Below are positions 1 to 8,107 of a DNA stretch of 64,000 bases, piece after piece. The notes beneath the pieces were generated by a model. The model did not search any database. It saw only the letters and a program-made list of their open reading frames with translations, and had not been told where the DNA came from. Position 1 is the stretch's first letter, and each line of letters starts with the position of its first letter. Position numbers and translations under genes: made by a program. Location of the stretch: NCBI RefSeq assembly GCF_036634175.1, contig NZ_JAZIFX010000001.1, positions 1,178,001 to 1,242,000 of the forward strand, given 5' to 3'. This stretch comes from Streptomyces sp. P9-A2 (lineage in GTDB: Bacteria; Actinomycetota; Actinomycetes; Streptomycetales; Streptomycetaceae).

Positions 1-992
1 GCCACCGTTTCGGCGCCCGGACCGCACTGCGCGGGCTGATCGCGTTGTGGACACTCGCGCTGGTCCTGCCGTCCGTCGCCCCGGACCTGCTCACCCTCTG
101 CCTGGCCCTGTTCGTCTACGGCGCCACGGCCGGCATGTCCGACGTGGCGATGAACGCCCTCGGCGTGGAGGTGGAGAACCGGCTCGACCGGTCGATCATG
201 TCCGGGCTGCACGGCATGTGGAGCGCCGGTGCCCTGATCGGTTCGGCGACCGGCACGCTCGCCGCGCACCTCGGTACGGACGCCCGACTGCACCACACGC
301 TCGCGGCCGGCGTCCTGACCGCGATGGGCGTCCTCGCGGCCGGCCACGTCCTCGATCTGCGGTCCGCCGCCGACGAGGAGCCGCCGCCGAGGTTCGCGCT
401 GCCGCCCCGCTCCGCGCTGCTGATCGGCGCGATCGGCTTCTGCGCCGTCTTCGCGGAGGGCGCGAGCCTCGACTGGTCGGCGGTCTATCTGCGTGACCAG
501 ATGGAGGCCTCGGCCGGTCTCGCGGCGGCCTGCACCACCGGTTTCACGCTCACCATGGCGGTCGCCCGGATCGCCGGGGACCGGGTGGTGGACCGCTACG
601 GTGCGGTGCGCACGGTCCGCGCGAGCGGTGTCGTCGCCGTCGGCGGCGGACTGCTGATCGTCCTCGCGCAGCACCCCGCGGCGGCGATGGCCGGCTTCGC
701 GCTGACGGGTCTCGGCATCGCGGTGGTGGTGCCACTGTGCTTCGCCGCGGCCGGCCGCAGCGGCAGCAACCCGAGCCTCGCCATCGCGGGCGTCGCGACC
801 ATCACGTACACCTCGGGGCTGATCGCTCCGAGCGCGATCGGGCTGCTGGCCCAGGCGACCAGCCTGGTGGTGTCGTTCGTCCTGGTCACGGTGTTGTCAT
901 GCGGTCTGGTCGGCTTCGCGGGCGTGCTGCGCGGCGGGGACCGGGTGAAGATCGCCCGGCCGGAGGCGGCCGTTTCCGGTCCGCGGGCCTGA
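1..992 (+). CDS. MFS transporter, 5' end cut by window
   Basis: Reading from base 3 the frame is open to the TGA at 990-992, so the gene begins left of the window and 329 codons are visible. The visible part is strongly hydrophobic, with about ten predicted membrane segments. It has the small-residue-rich helices and short charged loops of major facilitator carriers, for example the motif DRVVDRYGAVRTVR between two helices, which resembles the conserved MFS loop. It ends in a short Arg/Ala-rich cytoplasmic tail. The substrate cannot be read from the sequence. The next gene starts 187 bp downstream with its own ribosome binding site. Family assignment is fairly secure; specificity is unknown. 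Confidence 0.8.
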   Translation, partial: HRFGARTALRGLIALWTLALVLPSVAPDLLTLCLALFVYGATAGMSDVAMNALGVEVENRLDRSIMSGLHGMWSAGALIGSATGTLAAHLGTDARLHHTLAAGVLTAMGVLAAGHVLDLRSAADEEPPPRFALPPRSALLIGAIGFCAVFAEGASLDWSAVYLRDQMEASAGLAAACTTGFTLTMAVARIAGDRVVDRYGAVRTVRASGVVAVGGGLLIVLAQHPAAAMAGFALTGLGIAVVVPLCFAAAGRSGSNPSLAIAGVATITYTSGLIAPSAIGLLAQATSLVVSFVLVTVLSCGLVGFAGVLRGGDRVKIARPEAAVSGPRA

Positions 993-1179
993 AAGCCCCG
1001 CAAGCCGTCTCGCCGAACTCCCGCTCCGGCGCCGGGAATCGCACTCGGGGGTGGGCGGGCCCGGCCGCGCCCGCCCTGCCCGCGCGGACCCGGCCCCGCC
1101 CGCCCGCGTGAACGGAGCATGTCCGATCAGCCCTCACAATGGTCCGGACACGCTGCACGAACGACGAAAGCGACAGCCC

Positions 1180-2622
1180 ATGGATCTCGGCGTCCGCTGG
1201 ACACTGCACGGCGACGGACGCACACCGGCCCCGGGTGCGGTGGTCCGTCCCGACGAACGGCTCTCTTGGCCCCGCACCGCGGGACTGGGGGCCCAGCACG
1301 TCGTCGCGATGTTCGGGGCGTCGTTCGTCGCACCGGTCCTCATGGGTCTGGACCCCAATCTCGCGATCATGATGTCGGGTGTCGCGACCATCGTCTTCCT
1401 GCTGGCCACGCGCGGCCGGGTGCCCAGCTATCTGGGCTGCTCGCTGTCCTTCGTCGGCGTCGCCGCGGTCATCCGGGCCCAGGGCGGGTCCAGCGCCACC
1501 GTCACCGGCGCGGTGTTCGTGGTCGGGGCCGCGCTGTTCCTGGTGGGGCTCGCGGTGCGGCACTTCGGGGCGCGGATCATCCATGCCGCGATGCCGCCGA
1601 TCGTCACCGGCGCGGTGGTGATGCTGATCGGCTTCAACCTGGCGCCGGTCACGGCCGCCACCTACTGGCCGCAGGACCAGTGGACCGCCCTGTTCGTGAT
1701 GCTGTTCACCGGTCTGGCGGTGGTGTGCCTGCGCGGTTTCTGGTCCCGCATCGCGATCTTCCTCGGGCTGGTCTTCGGATACGTCCTGTCCTGGGGCCTC
1801 GACCGGGTCTTCGGGCAGATCCACTCCGCGGACGCGAGCGGTGAGGTCACCGATCACTGGCGCCTGGACCTGTCGGGCGTCGGCCAGGCCGACTGGATCG
1901 GCCTGCCGGCCCTGCACGGCCCGTCGTTCGAGTGGTCGGCGATCCTGGTCGCCCTGCCGGTCGTCATCGCGCTGATCGCCGAGAACGCCGGGCACGTCAA
2001 GGCCGTCGGCGAGATGACCGGCGACAACCTCGACGACAAGCTGGGCACGGCCATCTCCGCCGACGGCGTCGGTTCCATGCTGTCCACCGCCGTCGGCGGC
2101 CCGCCCAACACCACGTACTCCGAGAACATCGGCGTGATGGCGGCGACCCGCGTCTACTCGACCGCCGCGTACTGGGCGGCCGCGGGCTTCGCCCTGCTGT
2201 TCGGCCTCTGCCCGAAGTTCGGCGCGGTCGTGGCGGCCGTCCCCGGAGGTGTGCTCGGCGGCATCACCGTCATCCTGTACGGCATGATCGGCCTGCTCGG
2301 CGCCCAGATCTGGATCAACGCCAAGGTGGACCTGCGCAATCCGCTGAACCTGGTGCCGGCCGCCGCGGGCATCATCATCGGCGTCGGCAACGTCACGCTG
2401 GAGTTCACCGACACCTTCTCGCTCAGCGGCATCGCGCTCGGCACGCTCGTCGTCATCACGGGCTACCACGCGCTGCGCGCCTTCGCGCCCGCCCACCTCA
2501 AGACGCAGGAGCCGCTGCTCGACGAGGGCACCTCGTCCTACGACACGAGCGGCGAAGGTGCCGATGCCGACGGGAGCGGCGGGAAGGACAACGGCGAAGG
2601 CGGTCAGCGCGCCAAGTCGTAG
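1180..2622 (+). CDS. NCS2 family nucleobase:cation symporter (uracil/xanthine permease type)
   Basis: A 480-residue integral membrane carrier of the nucleobase-ascorbate transporter family, which imports uracil or purine bases with protons. Family hallmarks are visible: the N-terminal AQHVVAMFGASFVAPVLMG stretch, the central ENAGHVKAVGEMTG segment that carries the substrate-binding Glu in this family, and GGPPNTTYSENIGVMA. About 12-14 hydrophobic segments follow one another. The last 40 residues are a Gly/Asp-rich cytoplasmic tail. I chose the ATG at 1180 (MDLGVRW) because GAAAG precedes it and the family alignment begins there; an in-frame upstream extension is Pro/Arg-rich and unlikely. Uracil is the likeliest substrate, but xanthine cannot be excluded. 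The stop overlaps the end of the convergent glucanase gene by 19 bp. Confidence 0.88.
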   Translation: MDLGVRWTLHGDGRTPAPGAVVRPDERLSWPRTAGLGAQHVVAMFGASFVAPVLMGLDPNLAIMMSGVATIVFLLATRGRVPSYLGCSLSFVGVAAVIRAQGGSSATVTGAVFVVGAALFLVGLAVRHFGARIIHAAMPPIVTGAVVMLIGFNLAPVTAATYWPQDQWTALFVMLFTGLAVVCLRGFWSRIAIFLGLVFGYVLSWGLDRVFGQIHSADASGEVTDHWRLDLSGVGQADWIGLPALHGPSFEWSAILVALPVVIALIAENAGHVKAVGEMTGDNLDDKLGTAISADGVGSMLSTAVGGPPNTTYSENIGVMAATRVYSTAAYWAAAGFALLFGLCPKFGAVVAAVPGGVLGGITVILYGMIGLLGAQIWINAKVDLRNPLNLVPAAAGIIIGVGNVTLEFTDTFSLSGIALGTLVVITGYHALRAFAPAHLKTQEPLLDEGTSSYDTSGEGADADGSGGKDNGEGGQRAKS

Positions 2623-3833
2623 GCGTACGACGGGGTGAAGGTGCCCGGCACCCCCTTGCAGCCGTCCGACTCCCCCGGCAGCTTGACCCACAGGTAGGCG
2701 TCGATCCCGGCCGCGTCGGTGCTGAGCGTCGGGGCCCGGCCGAGGGTGCGGCCCGCGGGGTCGCACCACTCGCCGTCGGCCGGGGCGCCGCTGCCGTTGC
2801 GGCCGGTGTCGATCACGGCGCCGAGGCCCGGCGGGCCGTTGAGGGCGTCGAGCACCCGCCGGTCGTAGGCGATCTCGTCGGCGGTGGCGTGGAAGTTGGA
2901 GACGTTACTGAAGATGCCGTCGGAGGAGGCCGCCGACGCGGCCCCGGCCTGCCGCAGCCAGCCGGCCTGTTTCGCGGGCGCGTTCCACCCGGAGTGCCCG
3001 GCGTCGTAGTAGACCCGCGCCCGGGGGTTGGCCTTCTTCAGCACCCGTCCGGCGCGGGCCAGCGAGGCGAAGCGGGCGGTGCGCTCGCCCGCGGAGAGGC
3101 ATTCGACCTGGGCGAGGGAGTCCGGCTCCAGGATCACGACGACCTCGCCGGACCCCAGCCCGGCGGCGAACCGGTCGATCCAGCCGTCGTAGGCGTCCAG
3201 GTCGGGCGCGCCTCCCTGGGAGTGCCCGCCGCAGTCACGGTCGGGTATCGCGTACGGCACGACCACGGGCACCTGCCCCCTCCCGGCCCCGCCCGAGGTG
3301 ACCGCGCGCACCCGCGCGGTCAGGATGTCCGGTGAGTAGTCCGCGAACCACACCGCCGCGGGCCGGTCGCCGATGCGGGACTCTATGACCGCCCGGCGCG
3401 GATCGCCGGAGTTGGCCCGTATCCAGTCCAGTACCTGGGAGTCGGGGTGGCGGTAGAGCCGGGTGGACACCGCGCCGGACCGCTGCTCCGGCCCGCCCCC
3501 GGACGCGGACGGCGTGGCACTCGTCCTCCCCCGCCTCTCCTCCTTCTCGTCCTTCTCGTCCTTCTCCGGAGCGGACTTCGGGGAGGCGGACGGGGAGGGT
3601 TCGGCGGGCGCCGGGGACGGCACGGCGGGCAGTGGTTCCAGCCGGGGCGACGCGGTCACCTCGGCCGGCCGTGCCTCGTCCGAGCCTCGGTCGTCACCGA
3701 GGGCCGAGATCATCCCGGTGGCGGTGCCGACGGCGACCACGACGGAGGCGGCCACGACCATGGTTCCGCGCCGGGCCACGCCTCTGCGCGCGGATCGCCG
3801 AGCGGCCAGGCGCTGGGCACGCGAGCCTGACAC
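2604..3833 (-). CDS. Secreted glycoside hydrolase family 6 (endoglucanase/cellobiohydrolase)
   Basis: About 409 residues. An Arg-rich N-terminus and one hydrophobic segment (about residues 24-46) act as signal or membrane anchor. A Pro/Ser/Glu/Lys linker follows (to about 110), then a GH6 catalytic barrel. Inverting beta-1,4-glucanase motifs are present: VPYAIPDRDCGG with its catalytic-region Asp, VVILEPDSLAQ with the acid Asp, FHATADEI, and DTGRNGSG near the end. No cellulose-binding module is seen, and the membrane segment may keep the enzyme on the cell surface. The GTG at 3833 (VSGSRAQR) is preferred over the upstream in-frame GTG at 3854 because a strong purine-rich ribosome binding site sits seven bases before it. 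The preferred substrate, cellulose or another beta-glucan, is inferred from the family only. Confidence 0.87.
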   Translation of the reverse strand: MSGSRAQRLAARRSARRGVARRGTMVVAASVVVAVGTATGMISALGDDRGSDEARPAEVTASPRLEPLPAVPSPAPAEPSPSASPKSAPEKDEKDEKEERRGRTSATPSASGGGPEQRSGAVSTRLYRHPDSQVLDWIRANSGDPRRAVIESRIGDRPAAVWFADYSPDILTARVRAVTSGGAGRGQVPVVVPYAIPDRDCGGHSQGGAPDLDAYDGWIDRFAAGLGSGEVVVILEPDSLAQVECLSAGERTARFASLARAGRVLKKANPRARVYYDAGHSGWNAPAKQAGWLRQAGAASAASSDGIFSNVSNFHATADEIAYDRRVLDALNGPPGLGAVIDTGRNGSGAPADGEWCDPAGRTLGRAPTLSTDAAGIDAYLWVKLPGESDGCKGVPGTFTPSYAYDLAR

Positions 3834-3840
3834 GTACTGC

Positions 3841-3850
3841 TCCCCCTCCC
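3841..3850 (-). promoter_or_regulatory. Ribosome binding site that fixes the GH6 start
   Basis: Read on the minus strand this is GGGAGGGGGA followed by a 7-nt spacer and GTG at 3833. It lies inside the longer reading frame that would start at 3854, so it argues for the shorter protein. Confidence 0.6.
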
Positions 3851-3933
3851 CCACGGCGGGCGTGTTCCCCCGTTCCGGGGAAACCTCGGGCCCGCCGCCA
3901 CGGGCACCACACTAAAGGTGCGACTCTGCGCGC

Positions 3934-4620
3934 ATGGCGCAATGCGAGCAAGTCCACACCCCCGTAGACACGGTCGTCTCCCGTATGCGCGCCCTCGACT
4001 CCGCCCTGCCCCGCCGGGACGGGATCGCGGTCTTCAACCGGGTCTACCTCACGGTGACGACGGAGGCCGACCGGCGCATCGACGCGGGTCCGCTCGGGGA
4101 CACGCGGGCGGCGGTCACCCTGAACGTGGTGTTCGCCGAGCGCTATCTGGCCGCCGTCGAAGCGGTGTCCGAGGGACGCCGCCCGCCGGCCTGCTGGCGT
4201 CCGCTGTTCCAGTTCCGCCACCATCCCGGCGTACGTCCGCTGCAGTTCGCGCTGGCGGGCATCAATGCGCACATCGGTCATGATCTGGCGCTCGCCGTCG
4301 TGGACACCTGCCGTACGCTCGGCTGCGGACCCGCGCAGCTGGAGGACGAGTTCGAGCAGGTGGGCGACCTGCTGGTCGCGCTGGAGGAGCACATCCGCGA
4401 GGATCTGATGCCCGGTCCCGACCTCCTCCAGCTCGCCGATCCCCTCACCCATCTGGCCGGCGCGTGGAGCCTGGACCGCGCCCGGGACGCCGCGTGGACG
4501 ACGGCCCGCGCGCTGTGGGCGCTGCGCGGGCTGCCGGACGTCACCGAGGAGTTCGCCGCACGCCTCGACATGGCCGTGGGATTCGCCGGGCGCATGCTGC
4601 TCACACCGCTGCCCGGCTGA
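3934..4620 (+). CDS. DUF5995 family protein of unknown function
   Basis: A 228-residue soluble protein recognised as the actinobacterial DUF5995 family by its FNRVYLTVT, RYLAAVEAV, RPLFQFRHH and GINAHIGHDLA segments. The paired His residues in FRHHPG and NAHIGHDL look like a conserved polar cluster and might bind a metal; that is inference. No signal peptide or membrane segment is seen. It starts at ATG 3934, divergent from the GH6 gene with about 100 bp between them, and converges on the lysine monooxygenase gene 47 bp away. No function is established for the family. Confidence 0.75.
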   Translation: MAQCEQVHTPVDTVVSRMRALDSALPRRDGIAVFNRVYLTVTTEADRRIDAGPLGDTRAAVTLNVVFAERYLAAVEAVSEGRRPPACWRPLFQFRHHPGVRPLQFALAGINAHIGHDLALAVVDTCRTLGCGPAQLEDEFEQVGDLLVALEEHIREDLMPGPDLLQLADPLTHLAGAWSLDRARDAAWTTARALWALRGLPDVTEEFAARLDMAVGFAGRMLLTPLPG

Positions 4621-4667
4621 GCGGAGGCCGGGGCCGACCGGTCACCGTGTCCATGATGCGACCGGGT

Positions 4668-6365
4668 TCAGTCGTCGGAGAGTTCCACCGGCGCGATCTC
4701 GTCGTACACGTCACCGGGCCCGGGGTTGGCCGCGTCGGTCCCGCCTCCGAAGTGGTGCATGACGCCCCAGACGGCGTTGAGCGCGGTCTGGACGGCGCCC
4801 TCGGCCCAGCCGGCCGTCCAGGAGATGTCGTCGCCGGCGAGGAAGACGCCCCGCTTGTCCTCGGGCAGCCGGTCCTGCATGAAGTGCGTGAACAGGCGCC
4901 GCTGGTAACGGTAGTGACCGGGCAGGTTGGCCTTGAACGCGCCCATGAAGTAGGGCTCGTCCTCCCAGGAGACGGTGACCGGGTTGCCGATGATGTGCTT
5001 CCTGATGTCGACCTTCGGGTAGATCTCGCCCAGCGACTTCAGCATGACCTCCATCCGCTCGTTCGGTGACAGCGGCAGCCACTTCAGGCTGTCGTCGCAC
5101 CAGGTGTAGGACAGGCAGATGACGGCGGGCCGGTCCGGGCCGTCGTCCAGCAGATAGGTGCCCCGGGTCATGCGGTCGGTCAGCGTCATCGACATGACGT
5201 CCCGCCCCGTGTCCTCGTCCTTGTCGAGCCAGAAGGGCCGGTCGACGGGCACGAAGAGCTTGCTGGACTCCATGTAGTGGGTGCGTTCGATGGCGGTCCA
5301 GTGGTCGATCGGGAAAAGCGCGTCGTCGCAGGAGATCTTGGACAGCAGCATCCAGGACTGGGCGGTGAAGACGGCCGCCCTGTAGGTACGGACGTCTCCG
5401 TTCGCGTCCGTCACCGTGACGTGGTGGCCCGCGGTGCGGTGCAGCCGCGTCACCGCCGGGCGCGGCTCGCCGTCCACGTGCAGGGCCTTCAGCGAGGTGC
5501 CGTACGGCCAGTGGACGAGCTTCTCCGGTTCACGCTCCCACAGGCGCAGCGGCAGCCGCTGCGAGCCGCCGACGATCCCCCGGTGGTGGTCGTCGGCCTC
5601 GGTGTAGACGACGCGCAGGATCTCCAGGATGGAGTTGGGGAAGTCGGTGTCCCAGCCGCCGGTGCCGAAGCCGACCTGGCCGAATATCTCGCGGTGCCGG
5701 AAGGACTTGAAAGCCTCGGAGTCGCAGAGGAAGCCGTAGAAGGTCTGGTCGTCGAGCTTCTCGACGAGCCGGGACCAGATCTCGCGGATGCGCGGGACGT
5801 CGCGCTCGCGCAGGGCGCGGTTCATGTCGGAGAAGTCGGCGCCCTCCTCCAGGCACCGGGCCCAGGCGTCGGCCACGTCCCGGTAGACCTGCGGGAGGTC
5901 GTCGGGGGTCTCGGCGTAGTGGGACTCGCCCTTGAGGTCGACGACGGTCGACGGCGTCGACGCGGCGAGGGGGTTGGGGAACGGGCGGGTCTCGAGGCCC
6001 ACCAGGTCGATGTAGTACTGGAGGGCCGTGGAGGACGGCGGGAAGCGCATCGCGCCCATCTCGGCGGTGAGCGCGGGGTCGCAGCCCTCGAATCCGACGG
6101 TGCGCAGCCGGCCGCCGATCCGGTCGGCCTCGTAGACGACGGGCTTGAGGCCCATCTTCATCAGCTCGTAGGCGGTGATGACGCCGGACAGGCCGCCGCC
6201 GATCACCGCGACCTCGGTGCCGTGTTCCGTCGCGGGGATCTGGCCGAGGCCCGCGGGGTGGGCGAGGAAGTCGTCGTACGCGTACGGGAAGTCCGGGCCG
6301 AACATGGTGATCGGCGGCTGCTGCTCGTCGGCGTGCTCGACGGCGTTGGGCACCGTGGACGTCAT
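4668..6365 (-). CDS. davB: Flavin-dependent L-lysine 2-monooxygenase (DavB-like)
   Basis: A 565-residue FAD amine oxidase-type enzyme. The Rossmann motif VIGGGLSG lies near residue 54, the substrate-side motif GAMRFPPSSTA near 115, and the C-terminal FAD motif FLAGDDISWTAGWAEGA near 520. Several segments match what I remember of Pseudomonas DavB closely: the N-terminal ITMFGPDFPYAYDD, FGQVGFGTGGWDTDFPNS, PGHYRYQRRLFTHFMQ and NPGPGDVYDEI. Family chemistry is lysine + O2 to 5-aminovaleramide, CO2 and water. The matching amidase gene sits 73 bp upstream on the same strand, which supports lysine over tryptophan or phenylalanine as substrate. The ATG at 6365 follows a good AGGAG. Closely related amino-acid 2-monooxygenases remain the alternative. 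Confidence 0.85.
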   Translation of the reverse strand: MTSTVPNAVEHADEQQPPITMFGPDFPYAYDDFLAHPAGLGQIPATEHGTEVAVIGGGLSGVITAYELMKMGLKPVVYEADRIGGRLRTVGFEGCDPALTAEMGAMRFPPSSTALQYYIDLVGLETRPFPNPLAASTPSTVVDLKGESHYAETPDDLPQVYRDVADAWARCLEEGADFSDMNRALRERDVPRIREIWSRLVEKLDDQTFYGFLCDSEAFKSFRHREIFGQVGFGTGGWDTDFPNSILEILRVVYTEADDHHRGIVGGSQRLPLRLWEREPEKLVHWPYGTSLKALHVDGEPRPAVTRLHRTAGHHVTVTDANGDVRTYRAAVFTAQSWMLLSKISCDDALFPIDHWTAIERTHYMESSKLFVPVDRPFWLDKDEDTGRDVMSMTLTDRMTRGTYLLDDGPDRPAVICLSYTWCDDSLKWLPLSPNERMEVMLKSLGEIYPKVDIRKHIIGNPVTVSWEDEPYFMGAFKANLPGHYRYQRRLFTHFMQDRLPEDKRGVFLAGDDISWTAGWAEGAVQTALNAVWGVMHHFGGGTDAANPGPGDVYDEIAPVELSDD

Positions 6366-6438
6366 GGGGTACGGACTCCTTGCGCTGATGGTGTCGAAGG
6401 GTGTTGCGGAGGAGAAAGGTGTCGCGGGGAAGGCGGGT

Positions 6439-7227
6439 TCAGCCGAGGGATCCGTACAGGGCGGGGCGGCGGTGCCGCAGATACGGGTTGTGCTCGCGGG
6501 AGGCGGCGAGGAGCACGGGGTCCGCGTCGGCGAGGACCAGTTCCTCGCCGCGCCCCGCCCGGGTACGGGCGACCCCGTCGGGTCCGGCGAGGGTGGAGAG
6601 CCCCGCGAACTCCCACTCGCCCTCCTGGCCGACCCGGTTGACGTACGCGATGTACATCTGGTTCTCGAACGCCCGTACCGGCACGAGGGACTCGGCGACG
6701 AACTGGAACGGATGCATCAGCGCCGTGGGCACCAGCAGGAGGTCGGTGCCGGCCAGGGCGTGGGCGCGCGCGTTCTCGGGGAATTCGATGTCGTAGCAGG
6801 TCAGCAGACCGACGGTGAGGCCGTTCAGCTCGGCTTGGACGACCTGTTGGTCGCCGGCGGCGAAGTGGTCCCGCTCGAAGGGGCCGAAGAGGTGGGTCTT
6901 GCGGTAGTTCGCGAGGCGGGTGCCGTCCGCGGAGATGAGCTGGGTGGAGTTGTGGACCGTGCCGCCCGCGCGCTCCGGGTAGCTGTAGGCGATGGCGAGC
7001 CCGTGCCGGGTGGCGGTCCGGGCGATCGCCTCGGCCGCGTCGCCGTCGGCGGGCTCGGCGAGCACCGCGATGTCGTCGCCGATCGCGTACCCGGTCAGGA
7101 ACAGTTCCGATGTGACGAGCAGCCCGGCGCCGGCCGTGGCGGCACGGCCCGCGGCCTCGTCGAGGACCTTGATGTTCTCGCTGACGGAACCGGGCCGTCC
7201 GGAGCTCTGGAGCAGGGCGGTGCGCAT
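6439..7227 (-). CDS. davA: 5-aminovaleramidase, nitrilase superfamily (DavA-like)
   Basis: A 262-residue carbon-nitrogen hydrolase with the Glu-Lys-Cys triad in order: Glu in TSELFLTGY (about residue 41), Lys in NYRKTHLFG (about 111) and Cys in LLTCYDIEFPENAR (about 145). In the davBA pathway it converts 5-aminovaleramide to 5-aminovalerate and ammonia. Its conserved blocks resemble DavA as I recall it. The ATG at 7227 (MRTALLQ) is preceded by GAGGAA at good spacing; the longer frame upstream is Pro/Arg-rich and not conserved. It lies just upstream of the monooxygenase gene and is probably co-transcribed. No aminotransferase or semialdehyde dehydrogenase for further breakdown is visible nearby. 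Confidence 0.83.
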   Translation of the reverse strand: MRTALLQSSGRPGSVSENIKVLDEAAGRAATAGAGLLVTSELFLTGYAIGDDIAVLAEPADGDAAEAIARTATRHGLAIAYSYPERAGGTVHNSTQLISADGTRLANYRKTHLFGPFERDHFAAGDQQVVQAELNGLTVGLLTCYDIEFPENARAHALAGTDLLLVPTALMHPFQFVAESLVPVRAFENQMYIAYVNRVGQEGEWEFAGLSTLAGPDGVARTRAGRGEELVLADADPVLLAASREHNPYLRHRRPALYGSLG

Positions 7228-7354
7228 GCGTGTTCCTCGTCGGACGCGGGAGGGCAGGGGAGACGGGCGGAGGGCCGCCGGGAGGGATCGCATAGACGGT
7301 ACGGTCGGCCGGCTCGGCCGGGCAAGAAGCGGCCGTTGCGCATCGGTGAGCGGA

Positions 7355-8107
7355 TCATTGCGTCCGGTGCGGGATCAGCGGCGATTCGTTGCGTGCTCCC
7401 GACCGGGGCCTGCCTGCGACCGGAGCCGCAGGGGGCAGGCACGGCGTCGAGGCCTCGGCGACCTCCCTCGCCCTCGCGCAGAGGCCGCCCTCCACCGCTG
7501 TACGCGATACGCCACCGCGTGAAACCCCGCGGGGACGCTCTCCGTGATCCCCGTCGTCACCACCGCATCCGTGCGCCCGGCGCCCGGCGCACGGAGCCGG
7601 CGCACCGGCGTCACCGTCCGCGACCGGGGCCCCGACCGCGACGTCGCGTGGGCGTGCCGGTGAGCGGGATGGGGGGCACAGCTCCCGGAGCCGTGCCACG
7701 ATCTCGCGCAGGAGTTCCGGGTCGGTCGCCGGCCCGCCCGTGCGGCGCGGTGCGCCGATCCACACCAGGCCGGCCCCGGCCAGGTCCGCGAGGAGCACCC
7801 GGACGACGGTCAGCGGCAGGTCGGCGACCGCCGCGAGTTCGACGACCGGCAGTGGGCCCCGGCGGCGCACCAGGTCGAGCAGGCGGGTGCGTGCGTGGTC
7901 GACACCGGGCTGTGCCAGGCCGGACTCCACGGCACTGACCTGGGACAGCAGGGTGATGGTGGGCCCGCCCGAGGGACGGGTCCGGCCCCGTGGGACGGCG
8001 TAGGGCCGCACCATCAGGCCGGTCTCGTCCTCGTACCAGTGGTCGTCGTGCGGGTGAGTGCGGTCGTGCGGGTGATCGTCGTCGTACCGGTGGTCGTCGT
8101 CGGTCAC
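7355..8107 (-). CDS. DUF742 protein (conservon CvnC-like) with odd N- and C-terminal extensions
   Basis: A 250-codon frame starting at GTG 8107, which overlaps the kinase stop as GTGA, so translation is coupled. Residues about 1-25 are a His/Asp-rich stretch (DDDHRYDDDHPHDR and similar). Then comes a DUF742 winged-helix core (GLMVRPYAVPRGRTRPSGG, LLDLVRRRGPLPVVELAAVADLPLTVVRVLLADLAGAGLV) ending about residue 120 at LLREIVARLREL. DUF742 proteins usually stop there. Here about 120 further residues are Arg/Ala/Gly-rich without recognisable structure, so the gene may have suffered a frameshift near 7685-7695 (a run of C) that removed its normal stop. In conservons this protein works with a membrane kinase, a roadblock protein and a small GTPase; the last two are absent here. 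Confidence 0.7.
   Translation of the reverse strand: MTDDDHRYDDDHPHDRTHPHDDHWYEDETGLMVRPYAVPRGRTRPSGGPTITLLSQVSAVESGLAQPGVDHARTRLLDLVRRRGPLPVVELAAVADLPLTVVRVLLADLAGAGLVWIGAPRRTGGPATDPELLREIVARLRELCPPSRSPARPRDVAVGAPVADGDAGAPAPCAGRRAHGCGGDDGDHGERPRGVSRGGVSRTAVEGGLCARAREVAEASTPCLPPAAPVAGRPRSGARNESPLIPHRTQ

Noticed and set aside
886..2769. A 627-codon open frame on the minus strand opposite the permease
   Set aside because: Antisense shadow of a clear NCS2 permease gene, with His/Arg/Asp-biased composition.
4668..6365. Tryptophan 2-monooxygenase (auxin route)
   Set aside because: The pair partner is a nitrilase-type amidase rather than an amidase-signature indoleacetamide hydrolase, and the conserved blocks match DavB better.
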